From the NCBI RefSeq assembly GCF_025398275.1, contig NZ_JAODOR010000008.1, positions 124,001 through 188,000 on the forward strand: a DNA stretch of 64,000 nt, read 5' to 3'. A model generated the notes under the pieces. The model saw nothing but the letters and a program-made list of their open reading frames with translations, did no database searches and was not told the origin of the DNA. The stretch's first letter is position 1; the number at the start of each line of letters is the position of its first letter. Positions 26,367 through 35,015 of this stretch are shown here, in pieces. The translations under genes and the position numbers were made by a program. The stretch comes from Microbacterium memoriense. GTDB taxonomy: Bacteria; Actinomycetota; Actinomycetes; Actinomycetales; Microbacteriaceae.

Positions 26367-26513
26367 ATGGGTCTCTCCGACCTCTACCCGTTCACGATCA
26401 CCGCGCCCGTCCAGCGCAAGCTGGCCTTCGTCCACGACATCGTCACGCGGGCGCCACTGACGACCGAGGAACAGCGCGCGCTCGCATTGGCCACGCCGGA
26501 GGAGCGCGCGTGA
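26367..26513 (+). CDS. Possible 48-residue protein of unknown function
   Basis: An ATG at 26367 opens MGLSDLYPFTITAPVQRKLA and continues for 48 codons, ending in TPEERA and TGA at 26511-26513. The composition is balanced and third positions are G/C, unlike the Arg-rich shadow frames. It lies in the gap between the divergent winged-helix gene and the convergent disulfide reductase gene. No good ribosome site precedes it, so translation could be leaderless or the frame may be spurious. I do not recognise the family. The Q-R-K-L-A-F-V-H stretch looks like an amphipathic helix. Confidence 0.4.
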   Translation: MGLSDLYPFTITAPVQRKLAFVHDIVTRAPLTTEEQRALALATPEERA

Positions 26514-26516
26514 AGG

Positions 26517-27914
26517 TCAGCGATCGTACTCCTCCAGCCAGCGCAGCCACACCTCGCTGAGCGTCGGATACGGCGGCACCGCGTGCCACAGCCGACGGAG
26601 CGGGACTTCGCCCACGATCGCGATCGTCGCGGAGTGGAGGAGCTCGGCCACGTCCGGTCCGACGAAGGTCGCCCCCACGAGCACGCCGCGGTCCTCGTCC
26701 ACGATCGCGCGCGCGGTGCCGTCGTATCGCGCGGAGTGCGTGCTGGCCCCCGCGACCCACGAGAGGTTGTAATCGAGCACACGCACCGCGATGCCGGCTT
26801 TCCGCGCTGCGGCCTCGGTGAGTCCGACCGAGGCGACTTCGGGGTCGGTGAAGGTGACCTGCGGGACGGCCGCGTGGTCTGCGGTGGCGACGTGGCGGCC
26901 CCACGGCGCGTCGTCGACGGCGACCCCCTGTGCACGGGCGGCGATCACGTCACCGGCGGCACGCGCCTGGTACTTGCCCTGATGGGTCAGCAGCGCGCGG
27001 TGGGTGACATCACCCACCGCGTAGAGCCACTCGCTCCCCCGCACCCGCATCGTGTCGTCGACGTCGATCCAGGCGCCGGGCTCGAGGCCCACGGCATCCA
27101 GACCGACGTCGCCGGTGCGCGGCGTGCGTCCGGTCGCGACGAGAATTTCGGATGCCGCGACCCGCGTACCGTCGCCGAGTTCCACCGTGACGCGGCTCCC
27201 GGACCGCGTTACCCGCTGGGCATCGACGCCCGTACGCACGTCCACGCCGGCCGTGCGCAAGGCAGTGGCGACCCGGTCGCCGGCGAACGGCTCCATCCCA
27301 CCGAGGAGCCGCGATCGGGCAAGGACGGTCACTGCGCACCCGAAGGAGGCGTAGGCCGTGGCGAGCTCGCACGCGACGACGCCGCCGCCGAGGATCACGA
27401 GCGACTCCGGGATCTCGCGTACGGCGGTCGCCTCTCGCGAGGTCCACGGCGCGGCGTCGACCAATCCGGGGATGTCGGGGAGGAGGGCGGCCGATCCCGT
27501 GCACACGGCGACGGCGTGCCGAGCGCGCAGCACTCGCTCGCCGTCGACGGTGACCTCGCGCTCCCCCGTGATGCGTGCGTGCCCGCGCACCAGTTCGATC
27601 CCCGCGCCCTGCAGCCACTCGACTTGCCCGGCGTCATTCCAGTCGTGCACGATTTCGTCGCGTCGACGCAGCACCGCGGCGACGTCGACGGCGCCCGCCA
27701 CGCCGGCGCCGGGCGCATCGCGCGCGCCACGGAGCGCGGCCCCGGCGCGCAGTAGGACCTTGGAGGGCATGCAGGCCCAGTACGAGCACTCGCCGCCGAC
27801 GAGCTCGCTCTCGACGATCACGACCGACAGGCCGCCTTGCACAGCCCGATCGGCGACGTTTTCGCCGACGGGCCCGGCGCCGATCACGATGAGGTCGAAC
27901 TCTGCCGTATCCAT
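26517..27914 (-). CDS. Class I flavin disulfide reductase-like protein
   Basis: The 465-residue FAD/NAD(P)H oxidoreductase is related to dihydrolipoamide dehydrogenase and mercuric reductase. FAD is bound by [10 protein letters not shown] (residues 11-20). The redox disulfide is Cys43-x4-Cys48 in [15 protein letters not shown](P)H is bound by [12 protein letters not shown] near residue 185, and YAVGDVT is the second FAD motif. The C-terminal catalytic dyad region, normally HPT-x-x-E, reads YPTLSEVW, so the expected His is Tyr. It probably transfers electrons to a quinone or other acceptor rather than acting as a true lipoamide enzyme. The start is uncertain between codons at 27914 and 27926. 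Confidence 0.85.
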   Translation of the reverse strand: MDTAEFDLIVIGAGPVGENVADRAVQGGLSVVIVESELVGGECSYWACMPSKVLLRAGAALRGARDAPGAGVAGAVDVAAVLRRRDEIVHDWNDAGQVEWLQGAGIELVRGHARITGEREVTVDGERVLRARHAVAVCTGSAALLPDIPGLVDAAPWTSREATAVREIPESLVILGGGVVACELATAYASFGCAVTVLARSRLLGGMEPFAGDRVATALRTAGVDVRTGVDAQRVTRSGSRVTVELGDGTRVAASEILVATGRTPRTGDVGLDAVGLEPGAWIDVDDTMRVRGSEWLYAVGDVTHRALLTHQGKYQARAAGDVIAARAQGVAVDDAPWGRHVATADHAAVPQVTFTDPEVASVGLTEAAARKAGIAVRVLDYNLSWVAGASTHSARYDGTARAIVDEDRGVLVGATFVGPDVAELLHSATIAIVGEVPLRRLWHAVPPYPTLSEVWLRWLEEYDR

Positions 27915-28009
27915 ACCCCCACGCATACCCGAGTGTGACGCCATGTGCCACCCCTCGCGCCGATGTCCACGGGATGTGGTTGGGTGGAATCCCCGACCGG
28001 AAGAGAAGC

Positions 28010-28846
28010 ATGGCGATCGAATTCCGCTCCGTGACGAAGCGATTCGCCGATGGCACCATCGCCGTCGACGACTTCAGCCTGGTGCTTCCCACTCACAAGA
28101 CCACGGTGTTCGTCGGCTCTTCCGGGTGCGGGAAGACGACGCTCCTGCGGATGATCAACCGGTTGATCGAACCCACCAGCGGCGAGATCACGATTGACGA
28201 CGAGCCGATCCAGGATCGCGATCCCGTGCAGTTGCGCCGCGGCATCGGCTACGTCCTGCAGAACGCCGGGCTCCTCCCGCACTTCACCGTGCTCGACAAC
28301 GTCGCGACGGTGCCGGTGCTCAGCGGAGTGTCCAAGAAGCAGGCGCGCGCCCGCGCGCTCGAACTGCTCGATATCGTCGGCCTCGATCGTGCACTCGCCG
28401 ATCGGTATCCGCGGCAACTCTCCGGCGGGCAACAGCAGCGCGTCGGCGTCGCGCGGGGACTCGCCGCCGACCCCGACATCCTGCTGATGGATGAACCGTT
28501 CGGCGCCGTTGACCCGATCGTGCGGAAAGAACTGCAGACCGAGACGATCCGTCTGCAACGCGACCTCGACAAGACCGTCGTCTTCGTCACGCACGACATC
28601 GACGAAGCCTTCCTGCTGGGCGATCAGGTCGTGATCCTCGAAAAAGGCGCCCGCATCGCGCAGGTCGGAAGCCCGAGCGAGATCATGGAGAACCCGGCCA
28701 CCGACTTCGTGGCGGAGTTCGTCGGCGTCGACCGCGGGTCGCGCGCGCTGTCCCTGAAGAAGACGCCGCACGGAACGGTGTTGGTGGATGCCGCCGGTCG
28801 CACGCAGGGCGTGCTCACCGGCAACGGACCCGAGGCGGGTCTGTGA
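28010..28846 (+). CDS. Quaternary-amine ABC transporter ATP-binding protein
   Basis: The 278-residue ABC ATPase has Walker A GSSGCGKTTL (36-45), Q-loop in YVLQNAGLLPHFTV, signature LSGGQQQRVGVARGL, Walker B ILLMDEPFGAVD and H-loop FVTHDIDEA. The order and the two-permease, separate-binding-protein layout identify the OpuC/ProV/OsmV-type glycine betaine, carnitine or choline importer. It ends soon after the ATPase domain and lacks the tandem CBS domains that sense ionic strength in OpuCA. GTGA at its end overlaps the first permease gene. Divergent from the disulfide reductase gene, with 95 bp for both promoters. Confidence 0.9.
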   Translation: MAIEFRSVTKRFADGTIAVDDFSLVLPTHKTTVFVGSSGCGKTTLLRMINRLIEPTSGEITIDDEPIQDRDPVQLRRGIGYVLQNAGLLPHFTVLDNVATVPVLSGVSKKQARARALELLDIVGLDRALADRYPRQLSGGQQQRVGVARGLAADPDILLMDEPFGAVDPIVRKELQTETIRLQRDLDKTVVFVTHDIDEAFLLGDQVVILEKGARIAQVGSPSEIMENPATDFVAEFVGVDRGSRALSLKKTPHGTVLVDAAGRTQGVLTGNGPEAGL

Positions 28847-29526
28847 ACTGGATTTTCGACAACCTCGACCTGATCGGAAGCCTGACGCTGGATCATCTGC
28901 GTCAGAGCCTTCTTCCGATCGCACTCGGGTTCCTCATCGCGTTGCCGATCGGCTGGGCGGCCTGGCGGTACACCTCGTTGCGAGGTCCCGTGCTCACTAC
29001 CGTCGGGTTGCTGTACACGATCCCCTCGCTCGGCCTTTTCGCCCTGCTCGCGGCCGGGTTCGGCATCCCCTACCTGTCGGAACTGAATCTGATTGTCGCG
29101 CTGACGATCTACGGAATCGCCATCATGACGCGCTCGGTCGCCGACGGTCTCGATTCGGTCGACGCCACGACGCGGAGCGCGGCGATCGCAGTGGGCTTCG
29201 GTCCGTGGCGCCGGTTTTGGACCGTCGATCTCCCTCTGTCCGGCCCCGTTCTGCTGGCGGGACTGCGGGTGACCGCGACCTCGACGATTTCCCTCGCGAC
29301 GGTCGGCATCTTGATCGGGGTGCAGAACCTCGGCTACCTGTTCACGAACGGGTTCCAGCGTCGCATCATCCCGGAAGTGCTCGCCGGGGTCGTGGCAGTC
29401 GTCGTGATCGCCCTGATCGTCGACCTCCTCCTGGTGCTCATCGGCAGGGTCGCAATGCCCTGGCTCCCGCGCCGTTCGCCGACGCGCCGTGAACGCCGCG
29501 CGCTCGCTGTCGGGGGCGCCGCATGA
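28843..29526 (+). CDS. Quaternary-amine ABC transporter permease
   Basis: The 227-residue membrane protein has five to six helices. The binding-protein-dependent transport motif lies around residues 100-135 (DSVDATTRSAAIAVGFGPWR, the EAA loop). The segment VGLLYTIPSLGLFALL is typical of OpuCB/OsmW-type permeases. It begins with GTG overlapping the ATPase stop (GTGA) and ends in ATGA shared with the second permease. Together the two permeases form the membrane channel of the importer. The basic C-terminal tail (RRSPTRRERR) is cytoplasmic. Confidence 0.9.
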   Translation: MNWIFDNLDLIGSLTLDHLRQSLLPIALGFLIALPIGWAAWRYTSLRGPVLTTVGLLYTIPSLGLFALLAAGFGIPYLSELNLIVALTIYGIAIMTRSVADGLDSVDATTRSAAIAVGFGPWRRFWTVDLPLSGPVLLAGLRVTATSTISLATVGILIGVQNLGYLFTNGFQRRIIPEVLAGVVAVVVIALIVDLLLVLIGRVAMPWLPRRSPTRRERRALAVGGAA

Positions 29527-30254
29527 ACGTCTTCTTCGATGCCTTTGCCTGGATCTTCTCGCCCGACCGTCTGACGGGTTCGCTCCCGCTTCCCGAAGCG
29601 ATCTGGCAGCACCTTGCGTTCACGTTCGGCTCGGTCGCGATCGCGGCGCTGATCGCGATTCCGCTCGGATGGCTGATCGGCCACACCGGGCGCGGACGCG
29701 AAATCGCCGTCGCCTTGTCCGGCGCAGCGCGCGCGCTCCCCTCTCTCGGCCTGGTGCTGCTGCTCGTACTGGTGATCGGCGTCGTCCACAAAACCGAAGC
29801 GGCGGTGTTCGCCTTCGTCCTGCTGGCGATCCCGTCGATCCTCGCGGGCGCCTACACCGGGGTCCAGGCCATCGACCGTACGGTCATCGAAGCCGGCCGC
29901 GCAGTGGGCATGACGCCGTGGCAGGTGCTCTGGAAGATCGAAGTCCCGCTCGGGCTTCCGCTCCTGATCGGCGGCATCCGCGCAGCGACGTTGCAGGTCG
30001 TTGCGACCGTGACGATCGCGGCCTACGTCGGCCTCGGCGGCCTCGGATTCTTCATCATCCAAGGCATCCAACTCCGCCAGTTCGACGTCATCCTGGGTGC
30101 GTCGCTCGTCGTCGTGGTGCTCGCGCTCGCCCTCGACGGACTGTTCGCACTCCTTGAGGGCGTCGTCGTCCCCCGCGGTGTGAGTGGCCGAGCTGCCCGA
30201 CCCACGGGGAACACCGCGCGCGTCACCGCGGTTGACCGTGCTGACGCCACCTGA
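29523..30254 (+). CDS. Quaternary-amine ABC transporter permease
   Basis: The 243-residue permease has the hydrophobic pattern and EAA loop (IEAGRAVGMTPWQVLWKIE) of OpuCD/OsmY-type subunits. The motif GAARALPSLGLVLLLVLVIG corresponds to the conserved first periplasmic/membrane segment. The ATG overlaps the previous permease stop by four bases. A 36-bp gap with an AAAGG ribosome site leads to the binding-protein gene. It pairs with the preceding permease as a heterodimer. The last 25 residues are polar and may be a flexible tail. Confidence 0.9.
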   Translation: MNVFFDAFAWIFSPDRLTGSLPLPEAIWQHLAFTFGSVAIAALIAIPLGWLIGHTGRGREIAVALSGAARALPSLGLVLLLVLVIGVVHKTEAAVFAFVLLAIPSILAGAYTGVQAIDRTVIEAGRAVGMTPWQVLWKIEVPLGLPLLIGGIRAATLQVVATVTIAAYVGLGGLGFFIIQGIQLRQFDVILGASLVVVVLALALDGLFALLEGVVVPRGVSGRAARPTGNTARVTAVDRADAT

Positions 30255-30290
30255 TTCCTCTGTCCACAGCATCCCTACGAAAGGCACACC

Positions 30291-31199
30291 ATGTCCCGTA
30301 TCCGCACCCGTTTGACCGTCGCACTCGCCGGCTCGGCCGTCGCGGCCCTCGCCCTCGCCGGCTGCGCGTCCTCCGACCCGCTCACCGGCGGCGAGAGCTC
30401 GGCAGCACCGGCATCCGACACAATCACGATCGGCTCGCAGGCCTACTACTCGAACGAGATCATCGCCGAGATCTACGCCCAGGCCCTCGAGGGCGCCGGC
30501 TTCACGGTCGACCGCAAGTTCAGCATCGGCCAGCGCGACGCCTACATCCCGTCGCTCGAGGACGGTTCGATCCAGCTGTTCCCGGAGTACACCGGCAACC
30601 TGCTGCAGTTCTTCGACCCCGAGACGACCGCCACGAGCTCGGACGACGTCTTCGCCGCGCTGCAGGAAGCCCTGCCCGAGGGCCTCACGGTGCTCGACCA
30701 GTCCTCGGCGACCGACCAGGACTCGTACAACGTGACGGCGGCGTTCGCGGAGGAGAACAGCCTCGCCTCGATCGCCGACCTCGCGGGACTTCCGAACCTC
30801 GTCCTCGGCGGAGCGCCCGAGCTCGAGCAGCGTCCCTACGGCCCCGAGGGCCTGAAGTCGGTCTATGGCGTCGATGTCCGCTTCAGCGGCACGGCCGACA
30901 CGACGGTCGATGAGCTGGTGGCCGGCAACATCCAGATCGCGAACGTCTACAGCGCCGACCCGCGCATCCAGACCGAGAACCTCGTCACTCTGGAAGACCC
31001 GGACGGACTGTTCCTCGCCTCCAACGTGGTGCCGGTCGTGAGCACGACGGTGGCCGATGAGATCGCCGACGTCATCAACGCGGTCAGCGCCGCGCTGACG
31101 CCCGAGGGCCTGGTGGCTCTGAACGTCCAGTCCACGGTCGACCAGATGTCCAAAGAGGACATCGCGACCGAGTGGCTCGCGGCCAACGACCTGAGCTGA
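30291..31199 (+). CDS. Quaternary-amine-binding lipoprotein
   Basis: The 302-residue protein has an N-terminal lipoprotein signal: RIRTRLTV, a hydrophobic stretch, and lipobox LALAGC with Cys25 as lipidation site. The mature part is an OpuAC/OsmX-type domain beginning TITIGSQAYYSNEIIAEIYA and containing LFPEYTGNLLQFFD, the conserved ligand-region segment. Tyrosines at several such positions could form the aromatic cage for a quaternary ammonium group. It captures substrate outside the membrane for the two permeases and the ATPase. The stop is followed at once by a strong intrinsic terminator, so the operon ends here. The ligand among betaine, choline and carnitine is unresolved. Confidence 0.9.
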   Translation: MSRIRTRLTVALAGSAVAALALAGCASSDPLTGGESSAAPASDTITIGSQAYYSNEIIAEIYAQALEGAGFTVDRKFSIGQRDAYIPSLEDGSIQLFPEYTGNLLQFFDPETTATSSDDVFAALQEALPEGLTVLDQSSATDQDSYNVTAAFAEENSLASIADLAGLPNLVLGGAPELEQRPYGPEGLKSVYGVDVRFSGTADTTVDELVAGNIQIANVYSADPRIQTENLVTLEDPDGLFLASNVVPVVSTTVADEIADVINAVSAALTPEGLVALNVQSTVDQMSKEDIATEWLAANDLS

Positions 31200-31207
31200 T
31201 CCTTAGC

Positions 31208-31252
31208 CGAGAGCCCCGGCATCCCGCCTCACGCGGGATACCGGGGCTCTCG
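31208..31252 (+). terminator. Intrinsic terminator of the ABC importer operon
   Basis: CGAGAGCCCCGG (31208-31219) pairs with CCGGGGCTCTCG (31241-31252), and ATCCCGC with GCGGGAT lies inside, separated by single unpaired bases. The stem is 19 bp long and begins nine bases after the binding-protein stop. No clear T run follows. Confidence 0.85.
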
Positions 31253-31281
31253 CATGTCAGCCCGGATTGCCTGGCCGTCGC

Positions 31282-31295
31282 GTCCGACGTCGGAC
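31282..31295. repeat. 14-bp perfect palindrome
   Basis: GTCCGACGTCGGAC reads the same on both strands. It lies in the 268-bp intergenic stretch between the importer operon and the flavin monooxygenase gene, whose 3' ends face each other. No promoter is expected there, so an operator role is unlikely. Confidence 0.6.
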
Positions 31296-31347
31296 CGCCG
31301 CGTCGGGATTCAGACCGCCGGACCGGCCTCTGTCCCCTCCACCCTGT

Positions 31348-31427
31348 CCGTATTCAGTCTGCGCAGACCGGAAGGTGCCCAGATATCCCCGATTCCACCG
31401 CACGGCCGCCGTGCAGACTGAATACGG
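31348..31427. repeat. Inverted repeat with 15-bp perfect arms
   Basis: CCGTATTCAGTCTGC (31348-31362) and GCAGACTGAATACGG (31413-31427) are perfect complements 50 bp apart. The left arm runs into the palindrome GTCTGCGCAGAC (31357-31368). No open frame of note lies between the arms. It fills most of the gap between converging genes; the rest (31253-31520) shows no recognisable feature apart from the palindrome at 31282. It may be a terminator for the monooxygenase operon or a short non-coding palindromic element. Confidence 0.65.
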
Positions 31428-31520
31428 TCAGCGGGCGCCGGGATCACGGGTCGGGGAGCGCCGAGAAAAGGGACCGGGCGGGCGGCCCAGCGGAGGTGAG
31501 CCAGACAGCGAGCCTCGCGC

Positions 31521-32837
31521 TCAGAAGGCGCGGAGATTGGCGTGCAGGCCGCCGTCCACGAGCTCGCGGCGGAGGATGCCGCGGCGGCGCAGGATCGGCA
31601 CGAGGTCATCCAGCACGCGGTGCACCGTGACGGGGTGCAGGTCGCCCCACAGCAGCACGCCGTCATTGCCCCATTCGCCGAGCTCCTCGATCAGATCGGC
31701 GAACTCGTCCGCCGTGCCGACGAACCCGGATCGGTCAGACATGCGTCCCAGCCGCGCGAGCGCCGCCAGGTGTGCACGCAACGGGGTGGATGCCGGATCC
31801 CGATCGCCCGTGAGTCGCCGGATCGAGCCTTGCGAGACGTGGTCGCCGAAGATCGCAAGATCCAGCGGCCGGTCGAGGTCGAGCGCCGTGAGGTCGGTTT
31901 CGAGGTCGCTGGACTGACGCTGCGCGATCACGCGGAGCGTCTCATCCGACGGCGACGCGGATGCCGCGACCAGGCGATCGGCCTCCTCCGCGCTTGCGAC
32001 GATCGTCGGCTGAATCGCGAACATGATCGAGATGTCCGAGGCTCGACGCCCGCGCGCGGCGGCGCCGGCGTGGATCTTGGCGCGATAGTCGCGCACGCTC
32101 TTCTCGGTCAGCGGCGCGAGCGCCAACTGGATGTCGGAATTCGCACCGGCGAACCCGAGGCCTCGACCCGAACCCCCCGGCGACGCGATGACCGGCTCGC
32201 CGTGCGTGAACGGCACGGCGTTCAGCGGACCCTCGAAGGCGTAATACTCTCCGCGGTGGCGGACCGCGTCCAGCTTCGATCCGTCGGCGTAGACGCCCGA
32301 GGCCGGGTCGGCGACCAACGCACCCTCACCCCACGAGCGCCAGAGAGCGCGCACCGCCTCGAGCCACTCCTCGGCCCGGTCGTACGCCGCGTCATGATCC
32401 AGTTGCGGCGCGTCGCCGAAGTGGCGGGCGCTCCCGGTATCGGTGACGACGTTGAGCCCGAGCCGGTGACCGCTCAGGTGCTGCAACGTCGCGAACTGTC
32501 GCGCAGCTGTATACGGCAGATAGGCCGCGGGATTGACGGTGGGGATGACCCCGAGCCGCTGCGTCGCGGCGAACAGGTACGGCGCGAGCAGCAACGGGTC
32601 GTGCTTGGGCCCCCCGAACGCATGGCGCACCCGCAGATCGATCGTCGAGGCAGAGCCGAGCGAAGGCGCATCCTCGATCAGAAGGAAATCGAAGCCGGCT
32701 TGTTCGAGCTCGCGGGCGGACTGCTGATAGAGCTCCGGCGACGTCCACCGGTAGTCCCAGTCGAGGTACGGGTGCCCCCAGCCGTGTGGGCCGAACCCTC
32801 GCGCCAAGAACCAGCCGAAGTGCTGGAGTCTGCTCAT
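31521..32837 (-). CDS. NtaA/SnaA/DszA-family flavin-dependent monooxygenase
   Basis: The 438-residue LLM-fold enzyme begins MSRLQHFGWFLARGFGPHGW, typical of the NtaA/SnaA/DszA group. It contains FDFLLIEDAPSLGSASTID, LGVIPTVNPAAYLPYTAARQ and SGHRLGLNVVTD, the barrel strands that bind FMN. Such enzymes use reduced FMN and O2 to oxidise nitrilotriacetate, dibenzothiophene sulfone or alkyl sulfur compounds. Its ATG overlaps the stop of the O-acetylhomoserine sulfhydrylase gene (ATGA), which points to sulfur scavenging. A long open frame continues upstream but runs through that gene out of frame. No partner flavin reductase is adjacent. Confidence 0.85.
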   Translation of the reverse strand: MSRLQHFGWFLARGFGPHGWGHPYLDWDYRWTSPELYQQSARELEQAGFDFLLIEDAPSLGSASTIDLRVRHAFGGPKHDPLLLAPYLFAATQRLGVIPTVNPAAYLPYTAARQFATLQHLSGHRLGLNVVTDTGSARHFGDAPQLDHDAAYDRAEEWLEAVRALWRSWGEGALVADPASGVYADGSKLDAVRHRGEYYAFEGPLNAVPFTHGEPVIASPGGSGRGLGFAGANSDIQLALAPLTEKSVRDYRAKIHAGAAARGRRASDISIMFAIQPTIVASAEEADRLVAASASPSDETLRVIAQRQSSDLETDLTALDLDRPLDLAIFGDHVSQGSIRRLTGDRDPASTPLRAHLAALARLGRMSDRSGFVGTADEFADLIEELGEWGNDGVLLWGDLHPVTVHRVLDDLVPILRRRGILRRELVDGGLHANLRAF

Positions 32838-34123
32838 ACCAGGAGATCGTCGCGGGCGGCGATCGCTGCGAATGCGTGGGCGAGGTCGTCGATGAGGTCC
32901 GCGGCATCCTCGATGCCGATCGAGAGTCGCAGCGTGCCCGGGAAGACGCCGAGCGCCACGCGTTCGGCGTCGCTCAGGTGGATGTGGCTGGTGGATGCCG
33001 GGTGCAGGACGAGCGAGCGCACATCGCCCAGGTGGGTCATGTGCGTGAACGTGCGGACAGCCTCGATGACCCTCTCGGCCGCGGCGGCGCCCCCGCGGAG
33101 CGTCACGGTGAACACCGATCCGAACCCGTCCGGCAAGAGGCGCTCGGCGAGCGCATGATCCGCGTGCCCGTCGAGGCCGACGTAATCGACAGATTCCACG
33201 GCATCGTGCGTGGCGAGCCACCGGGCTACGATCAACGCGTTCGCAGACTGGCGTTCGACGCGCAGACTCAGGGTCTCGATGCCCTGGCCGATGAGGAACG
33301 CGTTGAGCGGCGACGGTGTGGGACCGAGTCGCGGACCGACACTCTCGCGGGCGTACGCCAGACGGGCGCCGGCGCCCGCGCGCTCGGCGGGGCTCGGTGT
33401 GCCGCTGCGATCGCGTTCGGTCAGCTGGGGGAACAGGGTCGAGGTCACGTCGAACGTGCCGGCGTCGACGATCGCGCCGCCGATGACCGCGCCGTGCCCG
33501 GCGAGGAACTTGCTCGCCGAATGCACGACGACATCCGCGCCGTGCTCGATCGGCCGAAAGAGATACGGCGTTGCGAAGGTGTTGTCGATGACGAGCGGAA
33601 GGCCGTGCGCGTGCGCCACGGCAGAGACCTCGGCGACGTCGAGCAGACGGTTCGTGGCGTTGGAGATCGACTCGGCGAACAGCACCCGGGTGTCGGGCCG
33701 GATCGCGGCTTCCCACGCGGACGGGTCGTGGATGTCGTGGACGAACGAGACGTCGATCCCGAAGCGCGACAGGCTGTCGAGCAAGAGGCCCCGCGTGCCC
33801 TCGTAGATGTGGTTCGACACGACGACATGGTCACCAGCCGACACGAGGGTCATGAGGGCGACCGAAGTCGCTGCTTGACCGCTGGCGAGCAGCAACGCGC
33901 CCGTCCCGCCTTCGAGCCCGGCGAGCGTGGACTCCACGGCCTCGATCGTGGGATTCCCGATCCGGGTGTAGGCATAGCCCTCGCCCGTGTCGAAATGCGC
34001 ACCGGCGGCGCCGAATTCGTCGAACGTGAATCCTGCGGTGAGGTAGATCGGCGTCGCGCGGGGGGTGGCCCCCGTCTGGCCGGAGCCTTGCACTTGGCGC
34101 GTCGTGAATCCCTTGCGGCCCAT
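32834..34123 (-). CDS. O-acetylhomoserine sulfhydrylase (PLP)
   Basis: The 429-residue Cys/Met-metabolism PLP enzyme has YAYTRIGNPTIEAVESTLA near residue 50, SGQAATSVAL before the cofactor region, and the Schiff-base lysine Lys205 in HSASKFLAGHG. Length and the SLRVERQ/TFTHMTHLGDVRSLVLHP segments fit O-acetylhomoserine aminocarboxypropyltransferase, which makes homocysteine from O-acetylhomoserine and sulfide; a cystathionine-type activity cannot be excluded. The ATG at 34123 has AAGGAGG with a seven-base spacer. It is the first gene of a pair coupled to the flavin monooxygenase, and 73 bp separate it from trhO upstream. Confidence 0.9.
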   Translation of the reverse strand: MGRKGFTTRQVQGSGQTGATPRATPIYLTAGFTFDEFGAAGAHFDTGEGYAYTRIGNPTIEAVESTLAGLEGGTGALLLASGQAATSVALMTLVSAGDHVVVSNHIYEGTRGLLLDSLSRFGIDVSFVHDIHDPSAWEAAIRPDTRVLFAESISNATNRLLDVAEVSAVAHAHGLPLVIDNTFATPYLFRPIEHGADVVVHSASKFLAGHGAVIGGAIVDAGTFDVTSTLFPQLTERDRSGTPSPAERAGAGARLAYARESVGPRLGPTPSPLNAFLIGQGIETLSLRVERQSANALIVARWLATHDAVESVDYVGLDGHADHALAERLLPDGFGSVFTVTLRGGAAAAERVIEAVRTFTHMTHLGDVRSLVLHPASTSHIHLSDAERVALGVFPGTLRLSIGIEDAADLIDDLAHAFAAIAARDDLLV

Positions 34124-34196
34124 CGCCGTCCTCCTTCGCGTGACAGCCCATTTTGGGCCCCACGGCATCCACCCGCCTATTCGCGGTGTCGCCGTG

Positions 34197-34931
34197 TTAC
34201 GACGCGCGGGGAGAGAGGTCGGCGCCGACGGCTTCACGCTCGTCGAAGACGAAGCAATCGCCCGTGAAATGTGCCCCGCCGACCTGTTCGAAGTAGCCGA
34301 GGATGCCGCCATCCAACTGCCAGGCGTCAATCCCCTCTTCGCGAAGATGGATGGCCGCCTTCTCGCAGCGGATGCCGCCGGTGCAGTAGCTGACGACGGT
34401 CTTGCCTTCCAGCTCCGCGCGGTGCGCCGCGACGGCGTCGGGGAACTGCGTGAAGCGCTCGATGCGCCAATCCGCGGCATGCTCGAACGCCCCGTAGTCG
34501 ACCTCGAACGCGTTTCTCGTGTCGAGGAGAACGACGTCGCGACCGGCGTCATCGTGGCCCTGGTCGAGCCAGCGGCGCAGTGTCTCGGGGGCGACGACCG
34601 GCGCCCGCCCCGACTCGGGCCGGATCGTCGGACGGTCCATGCGAATGATCTCGCGCTTGCGCTTGACGAGCATCTTTCCGAACGGCTGCGTATCCGACCA
34701 GCTTTCTTTGGCGGACAGCCGCGCAAACCGCGGGTCGGCGCGGAGCGTGTCGAGGAAGCCGCGAACGGCCGTAGGTTCTCCCGCGAGGAACAGGTTGATG
34801 CCTTCCTCTGCCAGCAGGATCGTGCCCTTCAACCCCGCCGTGACCGCGCGATCCCGCAACACCGGACGCAGCCCCGCGGGGTCGACGATGTGCGTGAACA
34901 GATACGCGGAGACGTTGAGGACGGCGGACAC
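34197..34931 (-). CDS. trhO: tRNA uridine(34) hydroxylase, rhodanese domain
   Basis: The 244-residue protein has the TrhO (YceA) layout: an acylphosphatase-like N-terminal part with [19 protein letters not shown], then a rhodanese domain with [16 protein letters not shown] and the active loop [13 protein letters not shown]. The two cysteines of that loop are present. TrhO hydroxylates uridine 34 of some tRNAs as a step toward 5-oxyacetyl or methoxyuridine modification. The start is a GTG at 34931. It lacks the C-terminal extension found in E. coli, as do other short actinobacterial members. Divergent from dps. Confidence 0.9.
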   Translation of the reverse strand: MSAVLNVSAYLFTHIVDPAGLRPVLRDRAVTAGLKGTILLAEEGINLFLAGEPTAVRGFLDTLRADPRFARLSAKESWSDTQPFGKMLVKRKREIIRMDRPTIRPESGRAPVVAPETLRRWLDQGHDDAGRDVVLLDTRNAFEVDYGAFEHAADWRIERFTQFPDAVAAHRAELEGKTVVSYCTGGIRCEKAAIHLREEGIDAWQLDGGILGYFEQVGGAHFTGDCFVFDEREAVGADLSPRAS

Positions 34932-35015
34932 ACGACCAGCCTACGGTCGATAGCACGGCCCCCGGAGTCCGGCAAGGGCGTTCCCTCGGCCACGATCCGA
35001 TCGTAGGTTCGTGCC

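Noticed and set aside
31521..33716. A 731-residue version of the flavin monooxygenase
   Set aside because: The first 293 codons overlap the sulfhydrylase gene in another frame; MSRLQHFGWF at 32837 is the natural start.
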